DNA from: Streptomyces sp. ERV7
GTDB lineage: Bacteria; Actinomycetota; Actinomycetes; Streptomycetales; Streptomycetaceae
Direction of reading: 5' to 3'
DNA length: 64,000 nt
Assembly (NCBI RefSeq): GCF_001653515.1
Contig: NZ_LYOY01000029.1
Location: forward strand, 682,001 to 746,000
Part shown: one piece after another, positions 19,418 through 31,674 of the stretch
How positions within the stretch are numbered: position 1 is the first letter of the stretch
How the letters are laid out: each line of letters begins with the position of its first letter
The notes under the pieces: model-generated
Database searches by the model: none
What the model was told of the DNA's origin: nothing
What the model saw: only the letters and a program-made list of their open reading frames with translations
Program-made: the position numbers and the translations under genes

Positions 19418-19431
19418 TGAAACACGTTCTA
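19418..19431. promoter_or_regulatory. KstR-type operator between ALDH and MBL genes
   Basis: TGAAACACGTTCTA matches TNNAACNNGTTNNA exactly. It ends 10 bp before the MBL start codon, so a bound repressor would sit on or after the promoter. A wider imperfect palindrome, CTGATA...TATCAG (about 19360-19382), lies between it and ALDH and may be another site. Confidence 0.7.
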
Positions 19432-19441
19432 CTGTGGCGGC

Positions 19442-20542
19442 ATGACGCAGGTGACACGGGGGCGGGCGCGGGTGGCCGATCACGGCGGGGGCGTCCGGTC
19501 CATCGAGGTACCCATCCCGGACAACCCCCTGGGCCACACGCTGGTGTACGTGGTCGACACCGACCGGGGCCCGGTCCTGGTCGACACCGGCTGGGACGAC
19601 CCGGCGTCCTGGGACACGCTGGCCGACGGGCTGCGCCGGATCGGCACGGACGTCGCGGACGTGCACGGCGTGGTGCTCACCCACCACCACCCCGACCACC
19701 ACGGGCTCTCGGGCCGGGTCCGGGAGGCGTCCGGGGCGTGGCTCGCCATGCACGCGGCGGACACGGCGGTCGTCCGGCGCACACGGGAGGCCGAACCCGG
19801 GGCGTGGCTGGACTACTTGGCGGCGAAGCTGGCGGCGGTGGGGGCGCCGGAGTCGCATCTGGGGCCGCTGCGGGAGGCTCGGGCGCGCCGGTCGGGGCGG
19901 GTGCTGCCGGGTCTGCGGGCGGCGCTCCCGGACCGGGAGATCGTCCCCGGCGACCTCCTCCCCCTCCCGGGGCGGCGGCTGCGGGCGATCTGGACGCCGG
20001 GGCATACGCCGGGCCATGTCTGTCTGCACCTGGAGGAGCGGCATCCGTCCGGCCGGCCGGGCCACGGCCGCCTGTTCTCGGGCGATCACCTGCTGCCCGG
20101 GATCACTCCGCACATCGGGCTGTACGAGGACCCCGACGCGGCGACGGAGACGGACCCTCCCCCAAGCTCTCGACTTCGCTCGAACAGGGGGGACCCCCTC
20201 GGCGACTACGTGTCCTCCCTGGAGCGGGTGGGCCGCCTCGGGGTGGCGGAGGTCCTGCCCGCCCACCAGCACGCGTTCCCGGACGCGGCGTCACGGGTCC
20301 GTGAGCTCCTGGCCCACCACGAGTCCCGCCTGCGGGACCTGCTGACCCTGCTGTCCTCGGAACCGCTCACCCCCTGGGACCTGGCGGTCCGCATGGAGTG
20401 GAACCGTCCCTGGGCGGACATCCCCTACGGTTCCCGCAACATCGCGGTGTCGGAGGCGGAGGCGCATGTACGGCGGCTGGTGAAACAGGGGCGGGCGGAG
20501 GCGATACCGGGGACACACCCCCTGACATACCGGGCGGTGTAG
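19442..20542 (+). CDS. MBL-fold metallohydrolase
   Basis: 366 residues from ATG 19442. Metal ligands are visible in VLTHHHPDHHGL (HxHxDH), TPGHTPGHVCLHL, GRLFSGDHLLPG and LPAHQHAFPD; a C-terminal winged-helix-like region (about 290-366) is as in LACTB2/glyoxalase-II-like enzymes. Expected to hydrolyse a thioester or similar ester; with the KstR operator, a CoA thioester of sterol catabolism is possible. Residues around PPPSSRLRSNRGDPLG are encoded by an interspersed palindromic repeat that interrupts the domain in frame. Identical copy at 23344-24444. Confidence 0.87.
   Translation: MTQVTRGRARVADHGGGVRSIEVPIPDNPLGHTLVYVVDTDRGPVLVDTGWDDPASWDTLADGLRRIGTDVADVHGVVLTHHHPDHHGLSGRVREASGAWLAMHAADTAVVRRTREAEPGAWLDYLAAKLAAVGAPESHLGPLREARARRSGRVLPGLRAALPDREIVPGDLLPLPGRRLRAIWTPGHTPGHVCLHLEERHPSGRPGHGRLFSGDHLLPGITPHIGLYEDPDAATETDPPPSSRLRSNRGDPLGDYVSSLERVGRLGVAEVLPAHQHAFPDAASRVRELLAHHESRLRDLLTLLSSEPLTPWDLAVRMEWNRPWADIPYGSRNIAVSEAEAHVRRLVKQGRAEAIPGTHPLTYRAV
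20152..20196. repeat. GGGGTCCCCCC...GGGGGAGGGTC element inside the MBL gene
   Basis: A 45-bp element with inverted GC-rich ends and the inner palindrome CTCGACTTCGCTCGA. The same outer ends flank a different stem at 56943-56975. It adds about 15 residues in frame to the MBL protein. Mirror copy at 23690-23734. Confidence 0.65.
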
Positions 20543-20551
20543 CCCCACCCG

Positions 20552-21659
20552 CCCCCACTCCTGGGCACCCCGGCCGAGATCATGGCGACGTCCCCGGTCC
20601 ACCCCCCGGTGGTGGCCCTGGGCCGCCTGGCGGGCTGGACCCCGCTCCCCTTGTCGGTACGAGACGCCCGCCGCAGGGCACACGACCTGCGGGCGACCCT
20701 CTCCACGCACCTCCCGCAGCCGCCGACGGCGAACGCGCCCCACGAGGGGGCCCGCGCTTCCGCTCCCGCGGAAACCGGTGGAGCGGGTGGTTGCGACAGC
20801 CCGGCCGCAGGCCGGGTGCACCCCCACCGCCCCGCACCCGAAGGGACCGGCCTCCGAGCCGCGCTCGCCCGCCTCCGGGGCCGCGGCACCCGGCAGGCAC
20901 CGGGCGGCACGCCCACCGCCACCGTCAAAGACCTCGGCGTACGCCGAGCCCGTATCGAGGCCCTGCGCCACATGGACCTCACCGTCAGCCCCGGCGAGAC
21001 CGTCGCCCTCATGGGACGGAACGGCGCCGGCAAGTCCACCCTCCTGAACACCCTCGTCGGCATGATCGAACCCACCACCGGCACGGTGACGGTCAACGGC
21101 CGCACCCCCCACCGCACACCCCCGGGCGACCTGATCCGCGAGGTCGGCCTCGTCGCGGGGGCCCCGCGACCTGCTGTACGCGGACACGGTGGCGGCCGAG
21201 TGCGCGGCGGCCGACGCGGACGCCGGGACGCGGCCCGGCACCTGCCGCGACCTCGTCTCGGTCCTCCTGCCCGGCGTCCCCGACGACACCCACCCCCGCG
21301 ACCTCTCCGAGGGCCAGCGCCTGGCCCTGGCGCTGGCGATCGTCCTGACGGGCAGGCCCCCGCTCCTCCTCCTCGACGAACCGACCCGGGGCCTGGACTA
21401 CGCGGCGAAGGCCCGCCTCGCCGACGTCCTGCGCGACCTCGCCGCCGAGGGCCACGCGATCGTCCTGGCCACCCACGACGTGGAGCTGGCCGCCGAGATC
21501 GCCCACCGGGTGGTGATCCTGGCGGACGGCGAGGCCGTCGCGGACGGCCCGACGGCCGACGTGGTCGTCTCCTCGCCCTCCTTCGCCCCCCAGGTCTCCA
21601 AGATCCTGGCCCCGGACCCGTGGCTCACGGTCACGCAGGTACGCGAGGCCCTCGCATGA
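20552..21659 (+). pseudogene. Broken ECF-type double ATPase (5' truncated, frameshifted)
   Basis: The frame enters directly from the duplication edge at 20551: GTPAEIMATSPVHPPVVAL is the end of a first ABC domain whose main part is absent. A linker follows, then a second ABC domain with LMGRNGAGKSTLLNTLVGM (Walker A). Near 21165 the frame shifts (VGLVAGAP to PRDLLYADTVAAE), after which DLSEGQRLALALAIV, LLLLDEPTRGLD and LATHDVELAAE complete the domain. Intact relatives are two-ABC-domain energisers of energy-coupling-factor vitamin or metal uptake. The stop overlaps the S-component ATG. ATG 20582 could start translation only of a stump. Confidence 0.8.
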
Positions 21660-22513
21660 CGGCGCACCCCCACACCCGCCAGGCGAAGGCGGTACGCCTG
21701 GGCCCGCGCGGGGTGATCGCCCTCACCCTGATCACCCTCGTCGGCGTCGCCGCCTTCGGCTGGCCGCTGCTCGCCGACGAGAACTCCGGGCTCGCCCACT
21801 CCCAGGACGCCCCCTGGCTCTTCGCCGCGCTCCTGCCCCTCCTCGTGGGCGTGGTGGTCGCCACGATCGCGGACGAGGACGACGGCATGGACGCCAAGGC
21901 CGTCGCGATGCTCGGCGTACTCGCGGCGGTCGGCGCCGCCCTGCGCCCGCTGGGCGCGGGCACGGCGGGCCTGGAGCCGATGTTCTTCCTGATGGTCCTG
22001 AGCGGCCGCGTCCTCGGCCCGGGCTTCGGCTTCGTGCTCGGCGCGGTCACGATGTTCGCGTCCGCGCTGCTCACGGGGGGTGTGGGCCCCTGGATGCCGT
22101 TCCAGATGCTGTCGATGGGCTGGTTCACGATGGGCGCGGGCCTGCTCCCCGGCCGACACCGCCTCCGGGGCCGGGGGGAACTGACCCTCCTGGCGCTCTA
22201 CGGCTTCGTCGCGTCCTTCGCGTACGGCACGGTGATGAACCTCCAGGGCTGGACGTACATCGGCGGGATGTCGTCCGGGATCTCCTTCCACCCGGGTGAC
22301 CCGGTGGGCGAGAACCTGCTGCGCTTCGCCGCGTACTGCGCGACGACGTCGCTCGGCTGGGACCTGGGGCGGGCGGTGCTGACGACGGTCCTGACGTTCG
22401 CGCTGGGCTCGACCGTACTGAAGGCACTGCGCAGAGCCACCCGGCGCGCGGCCTTCGAGGCCCAGGTCACATTCGAGGGGTCCCCCGGGGTGAGGCCCCC
22501 CACAGGACCTTAG
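21656..22513 (+). CDS. ECF transporter S component (substrate-binding membrane protein)
   Basis: 285 residues from ATG 21656, overlapping the ATPase stop (ATGA). About six membrane segments, for example GVIALTLITLVGVAAFGWPL, LFAALLPLLVGVVVATIA and GFGFVLGAVTMFASALLTGG, match the CbrT-like ECF S-component family common beside double-ATPase genes in Streptomyces. It should bind a vitamin or precursor and work with the EcfAA' ATPase and an EcfT subunit. The ATPase partner is broken here, so this system is probably not energised unless another energiser exists. Confidence 0.8.
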   Translation: MTAHPHTRQAKAVRLGPRGVIALTLITLVGVAAFGWPLLADENSGLAHSQDAPWLFAALLPLLVGVVVATIADEDDGMDAKAVAMLGVLAAVGAALRPLGAGTAGLEPMFFLMVLSGRVLGPGFGFVLGAVTMFASALLTGGVGPWMPFQMLSMGWFTMGAGLLPGRHRLRGRGELTLLALYGFVASFAYGTVMNLQGWTYIGGMSSGISFHPGDPVGENLLRFAAYCATTSLGWDLGRAVLTTVLTFALGSTVLKALRRATRRAAFEAQVTFEGSPGVRPPTGP

Positions 22514-22802
22514 TCCCCTACGACCCGGAATAGTGGCTTTACAGGCCCTGTACAACCCCACAAACAACCCACCCGACCAGGCATTCTTTCCTCAGCTGCG
22601 CCCCGGGCCGTGACACCTCCGATGCGAGGACCACTAGTAACAGGGGTCGTTGCGGAGGCCTCTCGGGGTGGCTAAAACTGGTCCAGTCGCCGGGCACCGC
22701 CTGGCCCTTCACCGGGCCGCGGAACCCCAGGCAGGACGAACCCCCGCTTCTCCCGAGGAGCATCCGCACGCTCTCCGGAGCCGCGACCTGCCCGCGACGC
22801 CC

Positions 22803-23228
22803 ATGTCCCCGACGTTAGGTTCCTCTGTGTCGCTCGCCGCCCGTCTCGCCGCCCGCAAGACCTCTATCGCCGCCGGTGCTGCCACGCTGCTCGCCGCCGC
22901 CGGTGTCGCGGTGGCCGCCGTTCCCGCCCAGGCCGCCCCCATGGGCGCCCAGGACGTGGCGAAGCAGATGATCCCGAGCGCCGCGCAGTTCCAGTGCTTC
23001 AGCAACATCGTCAACCACGAGTCCGGCTGGGACATCCACGCCTCCAACCCGTCCAGCGGCGCGTACGGCCTGGTCCAGGCGCTGCCCGGCTCCAAGATGG
23101 CCACCAAGGGCTCCGACTGGCAGACCAACCCCAAGACGCAGATCGCCTGGGGCCTGGACTACATGAACTCCCGCTACGGCAGCCCGTGCGGCGCCTGGAA
23201 CTTCTGGCAGCAGAACAGCTGGTACTGA
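22803..23228 (+). CDS. Secreted lysozyme-like transglycosylase
   Basis: 141 residues from ATG 22803; GTG 22827 (AGG upstream) is an equally likely start. A signal peptide runs to about AVPAQAAP. The mature part, FSNIVNHESGWDIHASNPSS then GAYGLVQALPGSKM, carries the catalytic Glu and the SLT/aggregation-promoting-factor fold, ending NFWQQNSWY. It should cleave peptidoglycan outside the cell. The upstream 289 bp (22514-22802) hold no gene; it is GC-rich with GGGGTGGCTAAAACTGG and could be a structured leader, but I cannot assign a riboswitch. A hairpin terminator follows. Confidence 0.82.
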   Translation: MSPTLGSSVSLAARLAARKTSIAAGAATLLAAAGVAVAAVPAQAAPMGAQDVAKQMIPSAAQFQCFSNIVNHESGWDIHASNPSSGAYGLVQALPGSKMATKGSDWQTNPKTQIAWGLDYMNSRYGSPCGAWNFWQQNSWY

Positions 23229-23263
23229 GCCGCACCACCGCTCGACCAGCTGAGGTACGCAGA

Positions 23264-23294
23264 GCTCCCCGGTAGGAACGCCTACCCGGGGGGC
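23264..23294 (+). terminator. Intrinsic terminator after the lysozyme-like gene
   Basis: CTCCCCGGTAGG, loop AACG, CCTACCCGGGGGG, then CTTTG: a stable stem 36 bp after the stop codon. Confidence 0.8.
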
Positions 23295-23343
23295 TTTGTC
23301 GTACATTCGCCTTTGAGGCCGTGGGGTGCGGGGCGGGGTGGGG

Positions 23344-24444
23344 CTACACCGCCCGGTATGTCAGGGGGTGTGTCCCCGGTATCGCCTCCGCCCGCCCCTG
23401 TTTCACCAGCCGCCGTACATGCGCCTCCGCCTCCGACACCGCGATGTTGCGGGAACCGTAGGGGATGTCCGCCCAGGGACGGTTCCACTCCATGCGGACC
23501 GCCAGGTCCCAGGGGGTGAGCGGTTCCGAGGACAGCAGGGTCAGCAGGTCCCGCAGGCGGGACTCGTGGTGGGCCAGGAGCTCACGGACCCGTGACGCCG
23601 CGTCCGGGAACGCGTGCTGGTGGGCGGGCAGGACCTCCGCCACCCCGAGGCGGCCCACCCGCTCCAGGGAGGACACGTAGTCGCCGAGGGGGTCCCCCCT
23701 GTTCGAGCGAAGTCGAGAGCTTGGGGGAGGGTCCGTCTCCGTCGCCGCGTCGGGGTCCTCGTACAGCCCGATGTGCGGAGTGATCCCGGGCAGCAGGTGA
23801 TCGCCCGAGAACAGGCGGCCGTGGCCCGGCCGGCCGGACGGATGCCGCTCCTCCAGGTGCAGACAGACATGGCCCGGCGTATGCCCCGGCGTCCAGATCG
23901 CCCGCAGCCGCCGCCCCGGGAGGGGGAGGAGGTCGCCGGGGACGATCTCCCGGTCCGGGAGCGCCGCCCGCAGACCCGGCAGCACCCGCCCCGACCGGCG
24001 CGCCCGAGCCTCCCGCAGCGGCCCCAGATGCGACTCCGGCGCCCCCACCGCCGCCAGCTTCGCCGCCAAGTAGTCCAGCCACGCCCCGGGTTCGGCCTCC
24101 CGTGTGCGCCGGACGACCGCCGTGTCCGCCGCGTGCATGGCGAGCCACGCCCCGGACGCCTCCCGGACCCGGCCCGAGAGCCCGTGGTGGTCGGGGTGGT
24201 GGTGGGTGAGCACCACGCCGTGCACGTCCGCGACGTCCGTGCCGATCCGGCGCAGCCCGTCGGCCAGCGTGTCCCAGGACGCCGGGTCGTCCCAGCCGGT
24301 GTCGACCAGGACCGGGCCCCGGTCGGTGTCGACCACGTACACCAGCGTGTGGCCCAGGGGGTTGTCCGGGATGGGTACCTCGATGGACCGGACGCCCCCG
24401 CCGTGATCGGCCACCCGCGCCCGCCCCCGTGTCACCTGCGTCAT
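23344..24444 (-). CDS. MBL-fold metallohydrolase, second copy
   Basis: 366 residues, identical in protein sequence to 19442-20542, including the HHHPDHH metal motif and the repeat-encoded insertion. Same KstR-type operator just upstream. Here it converges on the lysozyme-like gene, which probably is the ancestral arrangement because no gene is cut at this edge. Confidence 0.87.
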   Translation of the reverse strand: MTQVTRGRARVADHGGGVRSIEVPIPDNPLGHTLVYVVDTDRGPVLVDTGWDDPASWDTLADGLRRIGTDVADVHGVVLTHHHPDHHGLSGRVREASGAWLAMHAADTAVVRRTREAEPGAWLDYLAAKLAAVGAPESHLGPLREARARRSGRVLPGLRAALPDREIVPGDLLPLPGRRLRAIWTPGHTPGHVCLHLEERHPSGRPGHGRLFSGDHLLPGITPHIGLYEDPDAATETDPPPSSRLRSNRGDPLGDYVSSLERVGRLGVAEVLPAHQHAFPDAASRVRELLAHHESRLRDLLTLLSSEPLTPWDLAVRMEWNRPWADIPYGSRNIAVSEAEAHVRRLVKQGRAEAIPGTHPLTYRAV

Positions 24445-24454
24445 GCCGCCACAG

Positions 24455-24468
24455 TAGAACGTGTTTCA
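24455..24468. promoter_or_regulatory. KstR-type operator, second copy
   Basis: TAGAACGTGTTTCA, the mirror of 19418-19431, with all fixed consensus positions, between the second MBL and ALDH genes. Confidence 0.7.
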
Positions 24469-24626
24469 GTCCGGCCTCAAGGGGCCTGCCGGGCCGTGGA
24501 CTCCTGATAGGGGAACTGGTATCAGTTCAGGCAGATCTGAAATGCCGTCAGAAAAGCTGTCAGTGAAGCTGTCGGAGATGCCGTCAGAAGCGGTCCGGAG
24601 CGGACCGGAGCGGGAGGCGCCACGCC

Positions 24627-26131
<1,505 letters not shown>

Positions 26132-26132
<1 letters not shown>

Positions 26133-26365
26133 TGGGGGACCGCTGGCACGTCGAGGTCGACCGGAGTGTCTGCATCGGGTCGGGCATGTGCGTGAACACC
26201 GCGCCGGGGTCCTTCGCGCTGGACACGGCGCGGCAGTCGCGGCCGCGGGGCGCGGAGACGTCCGCGAGTGAGGATGTGCTCGCCGCGGCCGAGGGGTGCC
26301 CGGTCGAGGCGATCAGCATCACCCTGCGCGACTCGGGCGAGCCCGTGTTTCCCCCCGAGGAGTGA
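26132..26365 (+). CDS. [3Fe-4S] ferredoxin, second copy
   Basis: 77 residues, identical to 17521-17754, with the three cluster cysteines (CIGSGMC and GCP). Second gene of the duplicated ALDH operon. Confidence 0.85.
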
Positions 26366-26938
26366 CGCGCGGTTTTTGTGCCCGGACTTCGGCTGCGGGC
26401 CGGTGGGGGCTTGTCGTGCCCGGACTTCGCCTGCGGGCCGGTGGGGGCTGTCGTGCCCGGACTTCGCCTGCGGGCCGGTGGGTGGCCGCTCGCGCAGTTC
26501 CCCGCGCCCCTTAGGGGGTTGGCGGCAGCCTGAGAACCCAGCTCAGCCACGGGCCTTTAGGGGCGCGGGGAACTGCGCGAGCAACCGAGTACAACCTGCA
26601 GGCGAACGACGGCCCTTTTAAGGGGCGCGGGGAACTGCGCGCTCAGCCCCCACTGGCCCGCAGGCGAACCAGGGCTTCAGGGGCGCGGGGAACTGCGCGA
26701 GCGGCCCCCCACCGGCCCGCAGGCGAACCCCGGGCAAGAAATGGGGCGCGGGGAACTGCGCAAGCGGCCACCCACCGGCCCGCAGGTGAACCCCGGGCCA
26801 AAGCGGGGCGCGGGCGTCCACCCCCGTTCGAACACAGGTTGACGCATGCGTACCGCACAGTGGCCGCATGACACATGCGACTGTCCGGCCCCCGGCCGGC
26901 GTGGCACCTTCGTTGCCACGCCACCGAGGGGGGAAGCG
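26366..26938. repeat. Repeat-rich region upstream of the second ramC
   Basis: 573 bp without a gene, mirror of 16885-17520. It holds five rather than six GGGGCGCGGGGAACTGCGC copies because one 63-bp unit is absent. The ACGCATGCGT palindrome and CATG-rich part next to ramC are retained. Confidence 0.75.
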
Positions 26939-29572
26939 ATGGACAAGCGGTACGAGGTCTTCTGCCTGGCCGACAGGCATTTCTACGAGACTCCGGACCG
27001 CTTGTCCTCGGCCAGGACCGGGGAGTCCGTCCCGCTGTTCGAGGCGGCCCAGCGCCCGGTCCCCGAGGGGTGGCACTCCTCCCTCTCCGGGGACTGGCTC
27101 CACTTCAGCCCGGTCGACGAGGCCGGCGAGCCGCGCCCGGGCCGCCCCCGCCAGGGGTGGAAGATCCATGTCTCGGCGTGTCTGGACAACGCCGAGAAGG
27201 CGGCGGCGCAGGTGTGGGAGTACTGCGTCCCCAGAGCCATTCCCTTCAAGTTCGTGCCGGGCCGCCAGCCACTGCACCTGCGCAACTCCAAGTACGCCGG
27301 GCGCGGTTCGAGCGGGAAGTTCGCCACGATCTACCCGTCCGGTGTGGACGAGCTGGAGCGAATACTGAACGAGCTCGGCGAGCTGCTGGAGGGCGAGCCG
27401 GGCCCGTACATCCTCACCGATCTGCGCTGGAACTCCGGTCCCCTGTACGTACGTTACGGAGGCTTCGTCGAGCGGCACTGCGTCGGCGAGGGCGGGGCGC
27501 TGGTGCCCGCGATCGAGAACGCCCGGGGCGAGCTGGTCCCCGACCGCAGGGACCCGGCGTTCCAGGTGCCCGAGTGGGTGGCGCTGCCCCCGTTCCTGCG
27601 GCCCCAGCTGGAGGCGCGCAACGCGACGACCGTGGGCGACCTGCCGTACCGCATCGAGCGGGCGCTGCACTTCTCCAACGGCGGCGGTGTGTACGCCGGG
27701 ACGGACACCCGCGACGGCAGCAAGGTCGTCCTGAAGGAGGCCCGGCCGTACGCGGGGCTCGCCGCCGACGGCTGTGACGCGGTCACCCGGCTGGAGCGGG
27801 AGAAGGCGGCCCTGGAGCGGCTCTCCGGGCTCGGGGTGGCGCCGGAGGCGCGCGACTGGTTCGAGCTGGGCGACCACCGCTTCCTCGTCATGGACTTCCT
27901 GGAGGGGCGCACGCTGAACGCGTTCTTCGCCGAGCGCCACCCGCTGCTCGCCGTCGACCCCGACCCGGACGCGGTGGCCTCGTACACGACCTGGGCACTC
28001 GCGGTGCACCGGGCCGTGGAGCGGGCGGTGGAGGCGGTGCACTCGCGCGGTCTGGTCTGCAACGACCTGCATATGTTCAACGTGATGGTCGGCCCGGAGG
28101 AGGGCGAGGCGGACGACGGCCGTGAGGTCTCGGTGCGGCTCCTCGACTTCGAGGGCGCGGTGCCGGTGGACGAGCACCAGGGGCAGACGATGGCGCACCC
28201 CGGGTTCGTGGCCCCGCGCGACCGCACCGGCTTCGAGGTCGACCGGTACGCGCTGGCCTGTCTGCGGCTCGCCCTGTTCGTGCCGATGACGACGCTGCTC
28301 GTGGTCGACCGGGACAAGGCGGCGCATCTGGCGACGGTCGCGGCGAGCCAGTTCCCCGCTGTGCCGGAAGGTTTCTTCGAGGAGGCGGTACGGGTCATCA
28401 GGGGTGCGGACGCGCCCCTGCGGCGGCCCTATCTGCCGGTGCGGCCCGAGGAGTGGCCCGCCGGGCGCGAGTCGATGGTCCGCGCGATCCTCGCCTCCGC
28501 CACGCCCGAGCGCGAGGACCGGCTCTTCCCCGGTGACATCTCGCAGTTCGCGGACGGCGGCGGCCTCGGTGTCGCGTACGGCGCGGCCGGGGTGCTCTAC
28601 GCCCTGGACGTCACCGGCGCCGCGCGGTACCGGGACGGCGAGGAGTGGCTGCTGCGCCGCACCGAACAGCCGCCCTCCGGCTGCCCGCTGGGCTTCTACG
28701 ACGGGCTGAGCGGCGTCGCGTACGTGCTCGACCGGCTGGGCCACACCGAGCGCGCCCTGGACCTGGTCGACCGGGTGCTCGACGAGAAGTGGCAGCGGCT
28801 CGCGCCCGGGCTGCACGGGGGCCTGGCCGGACTCGGGCTCGCCCTGGACTCGCTCGGCCGCACCACCGGCGAGGCCGATCTGCGCGACCGGGCCCTGGAG
28901 GCGGCCTGGATCATCGCCGGGGAGCAGGAGCCCGAGGAGGGCGGCGGGCGCCGGCGCGCCGGGCTGCTGCACGGCGCCAGCGGCCCCGCCCTGCTCTTCC
29001 TGCGGCTCTACGAGCACACCGGCGAGCCCGCGCTCCTCGACCACGCCGCCGAGTTCCTCCGCCGCGACCTCGCGCGCTGCGTCACCGACCGCTCCGGCGC
29101 CCTCCAGGTCGACGAGGGCGTACGGACCATGCCCTACCTCGGCTCGGGCGGCGTCGGCATCGCGATGGTGCTCGACGACTATCTGGCGCACCGGTACGAC
29201 GAGGAGTTCGCCGACGCCAGGGCCGCGATCCTGCCCACCGCGCGGCTGCGGTACTACGCCCAGCCGGGCCTGTTCAACGGCCGCGCGGGCATGGTGCTGC
29301 ACCTCGCCCGCACCCGCGCCGCCCGGGACGACCTGGACGCGCAGAGCGCGGCGCTCGCCTGGTACGCCGTGCCGTACGAGGGCCATCTGGCCTTCCCCGG
29401 CAACCAGATGATGCGGCTCTCCATGGACCTCGCGACCGGCACGGCGGGCTGTCTGCTCGCCCTGGGCTCCCTGCCCGCCGCCGCGTCCACCCGAAGGCGC
29501 CCCGCGGGGCTGCCCTTCCTGCCACCGCTTCCGGTGGCCCCCAAGACGGCCCCGCGAGGGGCCGGACGGTGA
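26939..29572 (+). CDS. ramC: RamC-like class III lanthionine synthetase, second copy
   Basis: 877 residues from ATG 26939, protein identical to 14251-16884 with lyase, kinase (NDLHMFN, LLDFEG) and cyclase regions complete. It is followed by the second ramS, but its ramA is cut and ramB is absent, so peptide made here would depend on the transporter from the left copy. Confidence 0.9.
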   Translation: MDKRYEVFCLADRHFYETPDRLSSARTGESVPLFEAAQRPVPEGWHSSLSGDWLHFSPVDEAGEPRPGRPRQGWKIHVSACLDNAEKAAAQVWEYCVPRAIPFKFVPGRQPLHLRNSKYAGRGSSGKFATIYPSGVDELERILNELGELLEGEPGPYILTDLRWNSGPLYVRYGGFVERHCVGEGGALVPAIENARGELVPDRRDPAFQVPEWVALPPFLRPQLEARNATTVGDLPYRIERALHFSNGGGVYAGTDTRDGSKVVLKEARPYAGLAADGCDAVTRLEREKAALERLSGLGVAPEARDWFELGDHRFLVMDFLEGRTLNAFFAERHPLLAVDPDPDAVASYTTWALAVHRAVERAVEAVHSRGLVCNDLHMFNVMVGPEEGEADDGREVSVRLLDFEGAVPVDEHQGQTMAHPGFVAPRDRTGFEVDRYALACLRLALFVPMTTLLVVDRDKAAHLATVAASQFPAVPEGFFEEAVRVIRGADAPLRRPYLPVRPEEWPAGRESMVRAILASATPEREDRLFPGDISQFADGGGLGVAYGAAGVLYALDVTGAARYRDGEEWLLRRTEQPPSGCPLGFYDGLSGVAYVLDRLGHTERALDLVDRVLDEKWQRLAPGLHGGLAGLGLALDSLGRTTGEADLRDRALEAAWIIAGEQEPEEGGGRRRAGLLHGASGPALLFLRLYEHTGEPALLDHAAEFLRRDLARCVTDRSGALQVDEGVRTMPYLGSGGVGIAMVLDDYLAHRYDEEFADARAAILPTARLRYYAQPGLFNGRAGMVLHLARTRAARDDLDAQSAALAWYAVPYEGHLAFPGNQMMRLSMDLATGTAGCLLALGSLPAAASTRRRPAGLPFLPPLPVAPKTAPRGAGR

Positions 29573-29613
29573 ACCCGTCCCCACGAAGAAAGTCCCTACA
29601 GAAGGAGATGGCC

Positions 29614-29751
29614 ATGACACTTCTCGACCTGCAGAAGATGGACGTTCCCGAGACCACCGGTGGCGGCGGTGGCGGTGGCGGCGACGAGAGCAGCCTCAGC
29701 CTGCTCCTGTGCGACAAGCACAGCTCCCACAGCAACCTGCTCTGCCTCTGA
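29614..29751 (+). CDS. ramS: SapB-type lanthipeptide precursor, second copy
   Basis: 45 residues identical to 14072-14209: LLDLQ leader motif, eight glycines, two S-x2-S-x3-C motifs. AAGGAG lies 6 nt before ATG 29614. Doubling precursor and synthetase could raise SapB-like output if the duplication is real. Confidence 0.88.
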   Translation: MTLLDLQKMDVPETTGGGGGGGGDESSLSLLLCDKHSSHSNLLCL

Positions 29752-29767
29752 CACACACGAACCACCC

Positions 29768-29812
29768 TGATCAATCCCTGTTACACCTGATCAACCTTGA
29801 TCGAAACTGATC
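29768..29812. promoter_or_regulatory. Phased GATCA repeats, second copy
   Basis: Mirror of 14011-14055: four TGATC/GATCA words with 20, 10 and 10 bp spacing just before the truncated ramA. Confidence 0.45.
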
Positions 29813-29818
29813 AACTGT

Positions 29819-31616
<1,798 letters not shown>

Positions 31617-31631
31617 ACCTTTCAGTCAAAT

Positions 31632-31648
31632 TCTGATGGGTCGTCAGA
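31632..31648. promoter_or_regulatory. 17-bp palindrome before the P450 (TCTGACGG family)
   Basis: TCTGATGGGTCGTCAGA has the same length and ends as 1063-1079. It overlaps an upstream ATG at 31636, which argues for the later start at 31675. Confidence 0.5.
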
Positions 31649-31674
31649 CAAGTGCCGTCCAGACGGAGTTCCAG

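Noticed and set aside
22514..22802. Possible c-di-AMP (ydaO) riboswitch before the lysozyme-like gene
   Set aside because: Cell-wall hydrolases in Streptomyces often have one, and the leader is long, but I could not match the conserved blocks with confidence.
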